From: Mya arenaria
Taxonomy: Eukaryota > Mollusca > Bivalvia > Myida > Myidae
Assembly (NCBI RefSeq): GCF_026914265.1
Contig: NC_069136.1
Coordinates: 37,366,362 to 37,430,361, forward strand
Direction of reading: 5' to 3'
DNA: 64,000 bases
Shown: one piece after another, positions 12,043 through 23,621 of the stretch
How the letters are laid out: each line of letters opens with the position of its first letter
Numbering within the stretch: the first letter of the stretch is position 1
Program-made: the position numbers and the translations under genes
Notes under the pieces: generated by a model
What the model saw: the letters and a program-made list of their open reading frames with translations, nothing else
Databases searched by the model: none
What the model was told of the DNA's origin: nothing

Positions 12043-13681
12043 CGGAAACCCTCGCACATTACCGTTAATTTTTGTTCGTGCACTTCAAGTATAGAATTTC
12101 CCTTTTATTCAAATGCCCAGTAAGGTGATTTTTAACGTGTAGCTGTCGACTGTGTGGCGATTATTCTTGATATCAATGAACGTCCTGAAAAACAACAACA
12201 ATGTTTTCCATAAATACGCAAAAATAAATACCATTTAAAGTCCATGCGTGAAATTTGGCTATTTTACACTAAAGTTTGCAATTTATACTTCACATCTTCA
12301 TGTTTAACCACCGAAGTAAAGCTGCTGATATAAACACCTGTTATCTCCTGTATATCGTAATTTGAACGTATATAAGCATGGTTGTTAAACTTTGTACAAA
12401 ATTGCATAATTTATAACCATCAAACCCAGCACAAACACAAATCAAAAACCGTGTTTATGCTTACATCTGCTAACATAGTGCTTCACATTACTTCTTATAA
12501 GCGATGGTATCCATTTATCAAACCTCACAAATGCAAAAATAATTCCTTAAGCCTGTTTGACATTTTAATTTGATGTCACAAATGTGACTTCCATCTACGC
12601 TCGTCTTTTTGCGCTGATTTAAACACTACTTTAAAGTTTCGTTATCTTGTGATTTATGCTAACAATGAAATATAAAACCATATCAAATACTAATGTATCT
12701 GCACTAAATATTCGTTTTATAATTTGCTAATATTCAGTTCAAATAATTATCTATCAAACACCGCACTCTTTTTAATATGATTTTTAAGTATAATATTTAC
12801 TTGATTTAAATACACCTAAGTTTACATTAAAAACTAATTTCACGCACCTGATCAAATTATAAATCCAGTATAGGTAAACACATTAAATATAAATCAAAGT
12901 GTTTTTATTAATCCAGTGTTTTTTATTAATTCAATATTCAACGATGCACTCTTTACGGCTTTCATGCCTTGAATGGCAATAATATCGATATTCGGTTATA
13001 TCTCTCTCGTTCAGTAAATCGAGCGCGCCGATAGGGTAAACCGGGTTCACTTTACTGTATAGCTATCGCCACGCTTAAATCAACCCGGCCACAGGCGCGC
13101 GCAACTATTTTTTGTACATTGTTATCAATTTTATCTTCCAGTTCCGCTCATTAAAAATTAACACAAGATAATTCAATAGATAAAATTACCTTTGTGGTTT
13201 TATCACGCTCTTTCTCTTGTTTTACAATATTTATCTCGTTAAATCTGAAGATAAGAATGTCGTTGACAAAAGAGTGTACAAATTTTAATAAAGTTGAACA
13301 CTGTAATTACAAAGATTTTGTCGGATTTAGCAAGATTAGAAAAACTAATTTGTTAAGTTCAACAAAAACATGTCTTGTTTTCACTTTCCTCAATCAAGTA
13401 TAATACACTCACTAAAACACCTGGTGATTTGCAATATTGTATTAATATGACTGGAGTTGGTTTAGTAAAAAGTTATTTAATCATGGCTGCCATTCAATGG
13501 TTATACAGAAAACTATAACTAAGTATTGATTTAAGATCGTAAGTATGCACTCTCCCAAAATAAATGATTATGCGAGTGATACGAACAATCTAACAAAGTT
13601 TTCAGTGTTCTACATTATTTTGTGTAAACCTACTGGACCAGCCACTATAAATGAACGGCTTCACTTGATTTAATTTAATAC

Positions 13682-13822
13682 TGTTGGCCACTTAAGTAAG
13701 AAATTATGTAAGTTAGTAGGTCTGACTGCTCATCTACTGAAATAAATGTGACAGAAAACTTAATTTGACAAAATATAATGTTGTCCACTTAAGTAAGAAA
13801 TTATGTCAGTTAGTGCGTTTGG
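13682..13822. repeat. Two direct repeats of ~40 bp
   Basis: TCCACTTAAGTAAGAAATTA at ~13784 and the near-identical GCCACTTAAGTAAGAAATTA at ~13687 are both followed by TGT-AGTTAGT-GGT-like sequence. They lie about 98 bp apart, with unrelated sequence between. Confidence 0.6.
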
Positions 13823-14237
13823 AAAATATGAATTATAGTGGCTTGTGTATATTATAACAATATGGCATTTTCAATAATTGGGCCTTTAAGCTACCTTAAA
13901 TATCCACGATAATTTTAGGTACTCGTTCACGTTCGTATTTTTACATATACATTGAGAATATTTAAATCACGTTTTACCTGTATTTTCAGATAGTTAATAC
14001 TATTTTTGTCATGGTAGTAAGTCATATATTGAAAATGATTGTTCCAACATCTATACGTATACGAAAGTCAAATAATATTCTTGTACTTACTTTGATGGAT
14101 TGCAATAAAACTAATTTCAGTTCATCCGCTAAACATCAATAAAATAGGTCACTCATTGCATACATGTAGTATAGTTGAAATGTTGATATATTTACATGTA
14201 AATTTAACATACAAAACTGTAAAGTTTACTTGTAATA

Positions 14238-14335
14238 AAATATGTTCTGTTCTGTTCTTTTCACGTTTTGTCAGACATCGAAAACATTGATTTCATGTAA
14301 ACCCAGAACAGAACAGACAAGAACAGAATGTTATT
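14238..14335. repeat. Inverted repeat of CTGTTCT units
   Basis: ATGTTCTGTTCTGTTCTTTT at left faces CCAGAACAGAACAGACAAGA and ACAGAATGTT at right, across a ~45-base spacer. Confidence 0.5.
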
Positions 14336-14452
14336 TAACTTCAGCATATACAGTTCATCGTTATAAACACAAAAAGAAAAATAGCATGCATGTAACAAAT
14401 AAGTAATGCATATGGATATTTTTGGTCACAAAATTGTTAATAATCATTGACA

Positions 14453-14573
14453 TACAGTCGAACCCCATTGGCTCGAACTCGCATGGCTCGAATTTCTCAT
14501 TGGCTCGAATTTTCCGAGGCTCGAGGTATTTTCGCCGGTCCCTGGGAGCTCGAGCTAACGAAGTTGGACTGTA
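14453..14573. mobile_element. Short Tigger/pogo-like MITE
   Basis: TACAGTCGAACCCCATTGGC at left and AACGAAGTTGGACTGTA at right form inverted ends bounded by TA. The CAGTCGAACC start is typical of Tigger/pogo MITEs. GGCTCGAA recurs inside. Confidence 0.6.
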
Positions 14574-15860
14574 TGTGACAATTCTCCAGTTTGCCGAAAA
14601 AAATTATACTTGTAATTAAAATATGAATGAATATCGACAAGTTGCTGTTAAGTATTTGTTTGTCAAAGTAAGCGTATCAACTCATTTTTTATCAAAGTTT
14701 AACAAAATCTTTGCCGCATTAAATATGTGAATAGTTCCCCTCAAAGCATAAGTAGATGATAAAACGATGTCATACTGCAGTTAATCTAATGGATTTACGT
14801 ACCATGCGTGTTTATATTTGCTTAATCAGTAAAGGAACGTTTGAAATTAATATACCCACTTCCTCTATTTCCAACAGGTTTAAAATACTTGTTGCTTCCT
14901 TATATTTAATAAAATATGAAAAAAAAAATGTTGAGAGCTATTTTTCCATTATTATTAGGCAAATGTTTCCTACGTTTTTTTAATAATTCTGTTTTTTCTC
15001 TATTGAATAACAAAAAAAACCCATAAACTGCATTATTAAGAGTATTCTATAAAATACTTATTCAAATACGTATGTACGTTTCAATAATTTCATTGTGAAG
15101 AAATGATTAAAAGCAAAAGTTTGTTTTCAATTACTTGTTATAATCTGATCCATTCAATTCTATTTACTTTTACACTGTGCATTTTAATTATGTACATAAT
15201 TGCACTGAATAAATATGTTTAAACTTAAGTGCATCGCCCTGTTATGAACATTACGAAAAGGGAAGTAACTTTATTTTCATACCTAAAACTAGCTATACGA
15301 ACTTGCTCCCCTTGAATTGAACTGTTTAAATATAAAGTCTATATATAGATATTGCAACATATTTGCCATGTTGTCAGCTATTGCTTGTTAAGTTATATAC
15401 ACTAATGCGTGACTCATTTTCGTTTTAACAGGTGATCTTTTTAACCAATATGATCACATTTATTTCATATTTCGTCTTTAGGCGAAACCAGATTACTCAT
15501 ATAAATGTTTATTTTCTACAATTTGGTCATCTTAAATATTGGTATATATACGCGGCATGAACAAACTACCATATTCATTTTAAGTTTATTTGCAGTTGTT
15601 TACAATTTAATCCGTTTAAAATACTATATATTAAATGCATACAATACTTCGAGAAATATTATTTTATATAATATAACACTGGGAATTTTGAACTTTGGAT
15701 TTTGTTTATTTTAAATCAGATAATCGGAATTTAGCTTTTGAACTGAGCTTAATATCTGGCAGTTATTGGTCAAAGTTGATATCTAAGAAAAAAGTTCGCG
15801 TTCGAACTACAGCAAACAAATTTTATATCGTTCATTTTGTGGATTGTTTAAACCGTTTCC

Positions 15861-18800
15861 ATGACGACAGACGGACGCTGTAAGTGCTCCCACGCGGGAA
15901 TGGCGAGTCACTTCTGCGAGGACGAGTACGCGTTCATCTTTAAAGGTGTGTTTTCTCTTCAATATTTTCCCAGATTATTAATAGTTACATAATTAGTTCG
16001 CATATTAAGCAATCGCCTGGCCATTTTTGTTTTATATTTTTATCGGCCATTCTCATATCTTGAGTGGTATCGGTTTGAGTCATAAATGTGTTTTGAATAT
16101 GTCACTATTATGTCCCCTTATTTATAAGGATGATAGTCATATAATTGCATTAACATGTCTGTATTACCTCCCGTGCAGTGGTGCTGGTGGGAGACAGCGG
16201 GGTGGGGAAGTCAAACCTGCTACTACGATACACAAGGAACGAGTTCTACCTGGACAGCAAATCAACCATCGGAGTGGAATTCGCCACACGGTAAGACACT
16301 TACAAGTCCTGTGGTAGAACCCATTGATACAATCAGTGGTCATAATGTATTTTTTTTCAGGTGGACCCTCCTTACAAGGATTTACCATGAACTAACTATG
16401 AATTATAACATTTTAAGAATGTCAGAAAATCAAGAGATGTATTCAACATTGATACGCTCTTACTCACAAATAAGATTTACCACAATTAATACAATTAAGA
16501 TATACTTAAAATTATTAATAAATGAGAATTAAGAATTAATGTCAAAACAATGCTTCTTATGAAGGATACCGAGTCTAATATGAAAGAAAGGTGCAGAAAA
16601 CACGGTATTTCTACCTTATGAGATAGTAAATCACAGTAAATCATTTAATATTTTTGCGTTTTCAGTGTTTAAATACACGGCTACAATCTTGTTATCAGTA
16701 ATTAATATTTTCCATCAATGCATTATTTAGTAAGTATTTAAAGGTTTATCACTCAAAATATATGTTTTTTATACATTTGTTTGTATTGAATTTGAGTGTC
16801 ACTTAAGGAGAAAATTGAAAGTCACATGTCACTTAATCCTTCAGGTCATAAGGCATTAAATGTATGATACCATGAGTTCAGTCCTTCTTGATGTTGTGGA
16901 ACCAGGTATTGGACAGGGCCGATATAGGGCCATGACCTGCAGACACTAAGTCTTTTACTGTTTCCGTCTCGTATGTATTATACCTGATGTATATATTCTG
17001 TATCATTTCTCTCTACAGTACAGTGGATATCGAGGGGCGGTCGGTGAAGGCTCAGGTCTGGGACACGGCCGGTCAGGACCGTTACAGGGCCATCACTCGC
17101 GCGTACGTACACATGTATTTTGATTCCATGTTATATAAGCTCCTTTTTCTTGCGAAGAATATAGTTCAGGCATTTGGATAGCCTTGGTGTCTTTGACATC
17201 ACCTTGGAGCGCATATCGTTAACCTTTGCCAAATATTAGAAATACATTTCAAAGTAATCACATGTTATAATTGATTTATGGCCCTTTTCGCCTTGAAACA
17301 CTTTGTCATAACAGCAAAATCAAAAAAGCGTTTTAAAAATTTATTAAATGATTTTTAAAGGGACTATACACCAGACGATAGAATTGCAAGAAAAAAACAA
17401 GAAAATTGTCAAAACTTACATAAAATTGACATCGTTGAGTACAACGCATTGTATTGAATCTTACTTACTGATGTATCACATCCCTTACGACATATGCATC
17501 TTCGCAGCTTTGCACATTTTTCCAAATCGAAATCCCAGTTAGATTAAAAAAAAGTGTCGGTATATTTATCCGTACTCATTTACAGATATGATTTAAACTG
17601 GGAAATCTTGCTACGCTATTTTAAACCGGGGAAACTCAGTTATTGAGCAACACGGTTGTTGCATAAAATTATTCAAAAGATCATGTAAAATGATGTATTA
17701 GCGGCCTTCTACTAGCTAGCACTCACAATTCTTGTTTTGTGGACATATTGTTTTTGCCAATTTTTGGACCGTCTGGTGTTAAGTCCCTTTAACTCTCATC
17801 TACTGTTACAGTTATTATCGAGGTGCCGTCGGGGCGTTTATTGTTTACGATATTGGCAACCGGATGTCATTCGACAACGTGCCAAAGTGGCTGCGCGAGA
17901 TGCGCGCGCACGCGGATAACCCGGACATAGTTGTTATGCTGGTCGGCAACAAGACGGACCTTCGACACCTTAGGGCCGTCAGTACGGACGAGGGAGCGAC
18001 ATTCGCAGGTAAATTATTAATTAATTCCCGCCACAATGTTATGACGATTTTTGTCGATTTCTCTTCTGATTTATTAGAAAGTTCAATTGTGCGTTTAGCT
18101 TTGATGGAGCTTTGAAAGATTTCCTAACACTTCGAAACTTGAAAAAAAGAGAAACTTTATTCACAAATATGTGCAAAGTCCTTCATGCAGTACAGGACAC
18201 ATAAACAGATAAGAAAACAACAAATAAAAAATGATAAACGGCTAACTTTAACCTACTTAATGCTAAAAAAGCTTAGTTTAGTTCAGAACAATTTAGTAGC
18301 ATTATTGAAAGTGATTCGGTTAAGATGTTGAACTTCTTAAGTTCGATGTTTATTGGATTGAACTATTTTAATACTAATGAAACATTCTTCAAAAACTTCA
18401 GCTTACTATGAAATTGTAACAGGTTATATGCATATTGAACTCTCTAAAATATATAATTTCTATGAACCATAATCACAGGCAGGTGAAAATATATCCAGAC
18501 ATGCAGTTAACAAAATCCAATGTCTTAAAATTGTTTTGTGATATAATTATTCATTATGATTGTATGTGTGTATGTGTATGCGTGCGTGCGTGCGTGCGTG
18601 CGTGTGACTGTGTGTGCGTTTGTGCGTGCGTGTTTGTATATGTTCATGCTGTCTTTATTATACTATATGCACCAATGATAATTGTAATGTATGTATGTCT
18701 TGTCTTTGCCACATAGTGGTTACATTTTGTAAATGGCCTAAGGCAAGTTATGTTTAATTGCCAATCCGCTTTGAAACTTGATGAATTTTCTTCCAGAAAA

Positions 18801-19309
18801 GGAGTCGATGTTTTTTATCGAGACGTCAGCTCTGGATGCCAGTAACGTGCATATCGCGTTCGAAAACATTTTAACAGGTACCTACACGTTCACACCACAT
18901 AATGACTTTTTTGTTTGAATGCGAAATATGATTTTATATTCTTCAGACTTTTGAATGAATGTTTGTAAGAATTAGTTTCAAAACAATAATTTGTATATAA
19001 TATCTATTGTGTCGAACCCTAAACATATACATCAAAGTACGTTACGAAATAAAATGAAAAAAATATTTGACATTGGTTAGAAATAACCATGCATTGGTCA
19101 GAAATAACCAATTGCAATAATACTTATCTATTATAGCATTCGTTTCGCACATGCGCATTTCAGAAATCTTAAGGAGGACGTCATCCAAGCCCCTAGCTGA
19201 CCCGGAGAAGCCCCGGGCCCTGACCCTGGGCGGTCTGACCACGCCAATTAAGCCCACAGAAGACGAAAAGCGCGGCAAATCTGTGCTCTTGCCATGCTGT
19301 AAGATCTGA
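15861..19309 (+). CDS. Rab11/Rab25-family small GTPase, six exons, complete
   Basis: Membrane-traffic GTPase; the Rab11 group controls recycling endosomes and apical delivery (family knowledge). Exons 15861-15945, 16179-16290, 17019-17102, 17812-18008, 18797-18877 and 19164-19309 all have GT-AG junctions in phase and give 234 aa. The start is the first ATG after an in-frame TAA at 15849-15851. Visible motifs: P-loop GDSGVGKS (33-40), switch I STIGVEF (57-63), WDTAGQD (80-86) with the catalytic Gln kept, NKTD (140-143), ETSAL (168-172), and the double-cysteine prenylation tail CCKI (231-234). The RNEF and [12 protein letters not shown] stretches point to Rab11/Rab25 rather than other Rabs. Oddities: a ~20-residue N-terminal extension with three cysteines, Asp where Rab11 has Glu after the catalytic Gln, and a Pro/Lys-rich hypervariable tail. 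Introns carry MITEs and a microsatellite. I cannot choose between Rab11 and Rab25 orthology without a tree. Confidence 0.93.
16447..16807 (+). mobile_element. ~370-bp MITE, CACTCTTACTC family, in Rab intron 2
   Basis: It shares the family blocks CTCTTACTCACAAATAAG, CTTATGAAGGATACCGAG, ACGGTATTTCTACCTTATGA, CATTTAATATTTTTGCGTTT and ACAATCTTGTTATCAGTAAT. The left inverted repeat is decayed; the right end reads GAGTGTCACTTAAG. Confidence 0.75.
17354..17793. mobile_element. MITE filling Rab intron 3 up to the exon 4 acceptor
   Basis: Left end TTTTAAAGGGACTATACACC then AGACG; right end CGTCTGGTGTTAAGTCCC then TTTAA. These are inverted repeats of about 20 bases with TTAA at both edges. The right end stops 18 bases before exon 4 (starts 17812), next to the pyrimidine tract CTCTCATCTACTGTTACAG. 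Confidence 0.65.
18562..18634. repeat. GTGT/GCGT microsatellite in Rab intron 4
   Basis: TGTGTATGTGTATGCGTGCG runs into repeats of TGCG and TGTG. Alternating purine-pyrimidine sequence, so Z-DNA-prone. Confidence 0.85.
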
Positions 19310-19847
19310 GTTCTGCCGCTGTGATTTGGGACAATTTGTTTCAAAAAGATATATTCCAGTGTTCCAAACACGCACCGGTCGTAGACCAAATGGATAAGTT
19401 CGAGAGTAATTTAAGCCTGTTTTAAATTGTGAAAAACTTCTTTTTAGGTTTGACCTTTATTTATTCGGAAAGTGAAAGTTATTACCTTTCCTTTGCATGT
19501 GAATTTTGAACTATGGACTTTTTCAAGATCAATGAATTTTAGAACACCCCTGGCCGCTTACAATTCTGCACCATATATACAGGGGAAATAACTACGCAAC
19601 ATCTTTGGAAGAAATTGATCTTGATTTGCGCCCAATTATCGAACATAACATCGAAGAGAATATGAACCACGATTTCTTCGTGTAAGGGCGAACTACAGTG
19701 ATTTATTTCTTGGTGTTATTTTGTTAAACCTGTATGAACTTACATAGTCAGTCTCTGTTTAACTATTAGTTATAATTTGAGTTTAACCTGAAATGATGTT
19801 TTTGAAGTACAAGCACATCTACATGTTTTTTTTTAACTTAAATTTGC

Positions 19848-19887
<40 letters not shown>

Positions 19888-20300
19888 CAATATATATGTT
19901 GGAATTGTAAATAAAAGTGTTGATGAAACGATTGAGTGAAGAATTGTAAATAGACATTTTTGTAAAGAATTGAAAATAAACATGTATTGTAAAGATTTAT
20001 AAACATAATTTTTTGAACAGAATTGTAAATAGAAATATTATGTTAATAATTGTAAATAAAATGAACATATGTTGTAAAGACTTATAGAATTGTAGTAATA
20101 TGCATGTATGTTAACGATGAAATATTGTGTTAAATATTGCGAATATACATGGATTTGAGAATGTTTTTGTTTAAAGAATTGTACTAGAAACGATTTTGAT
20201 GCTATAATTGTCTAAAAAATTGTATATAGATATGATTTTGACAGGTGGGAGGACGTACTGTATATGACCTGTTGGCACGATAATTATGTGAAAGCTTCCT
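19310..20300 (+). other. Rab 3' region with several polyadenylation signals
   Basis: AATAAA occurs at 19910-19915, again near 19974 and 20055, and AAATAAATGG near 20300. GAATTGTAAATA-like segments recur at ~19,900-20,230. The actual cleavage site cannot be chosen from sequence. Confidence 0.4.
19850..19884. repeat. TA microsatellite in the Rab 3' region
   Basis: About 17 TA dinucleotides, then TTCCAATATATATG. Confidence 0.9.
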
Positions 20301-20747
20301 CCAAATAAATGGTAAAATATAGGCAGGAATTAGGATGTTTGTGACGTAGTCTTTGAAACAAACTCATACAAAATCAAATTAAAAATAAGGCTTTTATAAA
20401 GCCGCTTTATTGAAATGTATATGTATAAACCATTACACAACTGGCAATCTTTAAATGAAGAAGTTTATGTCATAAAACATTAGACAATATGTCCATGAGT
20501 ATAAACATTATAAAAGGTACATTAATATACAAATAAGTCATAGGTCGTAAGACGTAATGCATTAACAGCGAAAACAGGATAGATGTTTTCTACTCAAAAT
20601 ATATATGAAAAGTTTTTCGTAATTCGAACCCTTTATACACATACATCGCCAAATTTCTATGAACAACAGCTTTCTCATCAACTCAATAAACTTACACATA
20701 TTCCGTCTTTTAAGTAATATGGTTTGATATACATTTCTCGTAGTTTA

Positions 20748-21070
20748 TTATGCACCAGTCCATGGTAACCACGCCGCCCCCCCCCCCCGGCCCGGTGGTA
20801 TACCGCGGAAAGCCGGGGAAATGGGCCGTGGTTGTACCTTCCCGATGGCCCCGAAGTACCGGGTGAATTAGGTGGTTTTGTCTTCGCGCAAAATATAGCG
20901 GGGAATGGGTCTTACCTAGGATCCCTGGGGAGCGGGGACATAAGGCGTGGGTTTTACCACCTGTTCGTCCCTGCAGGGCGAAGATTTTACCCAGGCTTAG
21001 CTGTACCGAAAGTCAAAGTCCCTGCTCTTCCCCTAACAAGGGGGGCCGTGGTTACAATTGACTGGTGCAT
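20748..21070. mobile_element. GC-rich MITE with TGCACCAGTC ends, copy 1
   Basis: Ends ATGCACCAGTCCATGGTAAC and GTTACAATTGACTGGTGCAT are inverted repeats. The interior is unusually GC-rich, with C and G runs and GGGGAATGGG-CTTACC and TCCCTGGGG-GCGGGG. The open reading inside appears on both strands in both copies and reflects base composition, not a gene. Confidence 0.75.
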
Positions 21071-21806
21071 TGGCATACAATTAAAATTCAAGAAAAAGTG
21101 ATATTCGTCTTCAAGAGTGTTAAATATTAAAAATGCATTGCTCTATCATAACGCCACAAGACAAAAAATAATATGAATTAATCCTACAAACAAACCTTAT
21201 TTTTTCTGCAGAAAATCATTCCACTTCCTCCTTCAGAACAGCTATAGAAATGACAATCACATGGTTATAAAATCGAGGGTTTTCAGAAGAACATCGGGAA
21301 ACATTTCGGACCTGATTGGTTGTTGCATTATGATGACGAAACAGTCTACTTTATGGTCAAAGGGAGATAATGATAACTAAAATTAGTAATTGGATAAGTA
21401 AGAGTTCATGTTACAGATATAGTAAAATATGACCTTGTTACAGACGTTTTTTTGGTTAGGGTAAAACATGAACAATCAAATTTGGAAGATAGCAATATAT
21501 ACATGCAATCACCGTAATAACATCCGCAGAAATGCCATATTCGCTAAGAACAATCTAAAAATACATGGATAAAATCTTCACGTTTATTTTTAAACATTGC
21601 ATTGTAACCAGCAATATATTCAATAACTTTTTTATCTTTAAATTTAATATTCCAAACTAAGATGCCGATTGAAGAATACACTTTTTAACCACGAACCGGA
21701 CGCATACATACGTTTTTATCTGAAGAAAAAGCCCACGTTCTAAGCAAAAGTTGGTACCACAATCGGTGATATTCCTTACAAAATCGCCATTTGTTTGCGG
21801 TGAAAC

Positions 21807-21807
<1 letters not shown>

Positions 21808-21865
<58 letters not shown>

Positions 21866-21888
21866 CCTCCCTCCCTCCCTCCCTCTCT

Positions 21889-21923
<35 letters not shown>
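21808..21923. repeat. TC microsatellite
   Basis: Two pure CT blocks flank a CTCC/CCCT-rich centre. The apparent Arg-Glu-rich and Ser-Leu-rich readings through it are not genes. Confidence 0.95.
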
Positions 21924-21927
<4 letters not shown>

Positions 21928-22241
21928 TTTGCAATAAACTGAAATAACGCCCCTAGGCCTAACCCTGTTTGATGAAATGATAGTGTAAAAAATGTAAAAA
22001 AGAAATGTGTGTGATAAAATGGTTTTGTAAAAATGGTAAATGAGACAACTTTCAATATACATTAACATATATCTTATTATGTGTAATGATTTTTCATAAT
22101 GATTAAACACATTATCATTCTTGCTGCTTTATTATTTATCTGTCATAGAGCATATCTCATGGTTAATATGTTATATTTGCCTCAAAAGGTGTGAAAACAT
22201 TGTTAATTAGTGATTTATAAAGAAAATGGCACACACTGTTT

Positions 22242-22711
22242 CAGGTTCTTTGCTAGTTTGTCGTGTGTCTCTCATTTGGACTGTTGTACTTAGTCTGTAT
22301 GGACTTATGCTCGTGCATTTAAAAAGTATATTGGTTAAGTGTTTTGCTTCAGGTTTTGTCCCTGTAGTTTTACAAGTAAGTTAATACAAATAAGTTTTAC
22401 AAATACGTTAATGTATACTTTGATAAGATTTACCATTTACATTTTACTATATTCGGGATTGTTGGGATAAGAGCGAGGTTGTGCACACAAACTGGGTTAA
22501 GCCGCCAGTAAATTTACATTTAACTGACCGTTCGAAGGCGGTACCTAACAATTCTTGATAAACATACCTAGTTTGTTATATAGTATATATGTAATGTGTT
22601 GTTTGTGGAGTTTTGTGCTTTTGTTCCATGTTTATTGTTTGTGATTGTTTTGTTTTTGTGTTCTTGTCTTTGGCGTTTGCCCTGTGCCATTAACCGGAGT
22701 TTATGTTTAAA
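22242..22711 (+). repeat. Dispersed repeat, plus copy
   Basis: It contains GTGTCTCTCATTTGGACTG, then GTGCACACAAACTGGGTTAA, GTAAATTTACATTTAACTGA, GGCGGTACCTAACAATT and TCTTTGGCGTTTGCCCTGTG. The second half recurs inverted at 54776-55030. No coding. Element class unknown. Confidence 0.6.
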
Positions 22712-22971
22712 CCTGCGGCTACTGAACTTGTTTCAGTTGTTTTTCATATTAATATTCAGTGTTAAACTATTTTAATAACAATCCACAGTTATCCTAATTA
22801 TTTTCTGTTTGCACACGCGCATTCAATGCATGTAACGTGTGTCTGTGCCGCTTTATGGAAGGTAATTCGAATTTGCAATGGTCGCTATATTGTTGCTACT
22901 CCATTATGTATGACTTGCGAGATGCACTCGTAATCCCCAAAACGATGTACCACAATTGTTTTAATTTACCA

Positions 22972-23258
22972 TTAAGGATGAATACGTATTGAAAACATTG
23001 ATTCTTATGAAGGGATATCGTGTTTAATTTAAAAGAAAGTTGCAGAAAACACGATTTGTCTACCTAATGAGGCGATAGTTGATCATTGTAAACCTATAAG
23101 GCCCACCAGTCTTTAATATTTTTTGCGTTTACTGCTTACAATCTTGTTATCAATTATCAAAACTTTCCATAAGTGCATTATTTAGTAAGTAGTCAAAGGC
23201 TAATCAAAATGTCTGCTTGTAATACATGTGTATGTATTAATTATGAATGAGAGTGCCG
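22972..23258 (+). mobile_element. MITE, CACTCTTACTC family, left end missing
   Basis: It carries AAAACATTGATTCTTATGAA, AAACACGATTTGTCTACCTA, ATTTTTTGCGTTT and CATTATTTAGTAAGTAGT, and ends GAATGAGAGTGCCGCT. About 80 bases of the left end are absent. Confidence 0.7.
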
Positions 23259-23539
23259 CTCCAGAGTTTTCCACCCTTCCAGCGTTCTCGGCAAGGGCCA
23301 TGGATTCAACAAGACCATGGATTGCTCAAAAAAGGCTACCTGGAGGAAGCAAAACTCCATTTGTCTTCTCAGAAAGCGTTAATAACCTCTTTTTTCCTTT
23401 ACAAAATGTATTTTTCATCTTAATGATACTTTACATACAATTTGTATTTCAGCATTTAAGGCTTTCCTCTCCTCCTTCCTCTGTTGCTCCTTCAACCTAG
23501 TGTTTTTAATAAGCGCATAGTTAAACTGTCCTTTGTGTG

Positions 23540-23621
23540 AATGGAAACCAGTATTGGGCTTGAACCTATGACCTGTTGGCATGGGTGAGAAGCTGACACG
23601 TTACTACATGACCACTCTCAC
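23540..23621 (-). repeat. tRNA-derived SINE head, minus orientation
   Basis: The minus strand reads TGGTCATGTAGTAACG (A box-like) followed about 30 bases later by AGGTTCAAGCCC (B box). Only the head is clear; the body boundary to the left is not. Confidence 0.5.

Larger units (their letters stand above)
12043..15860. other. Intergenic: 5' side of the orphan exon and of the Rab gene
   Basis: It holds the Tigger-like MITE (14453), the CTGTTCT inverted repeat (14238) and the 40-bp direct repeats (13682). No further exon is visible. The two genes diverge from this 3.8-kb gap, so promoters of both should lie here; no TATA or CpG-rich block stands out. Confidence 0.45.

Noticed and set aside
18140-18240. 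3' end of a minus-strand retroelement in Rab intron 4 (GAATAAAGTTTCTC)
   Set aside because: Only a polyadenylation-like motif is visible; no coding or second copy supports it.
19042-19389. Minus-strand reading over the last Rab exon
   Set aside because: Shadow of the GC-richer plus-strand exon 6.
21657-22110. Arg-Glu repeat protein on the minus strand
   Set aside because: Translation of the TC microsatellite.
23228-23500. Possible exon with ESAAPEFSTLPAFSARAMD
   Set aside because: It starts inside the right end of a MITE and has no convincing acceptor or donor; unsupported.
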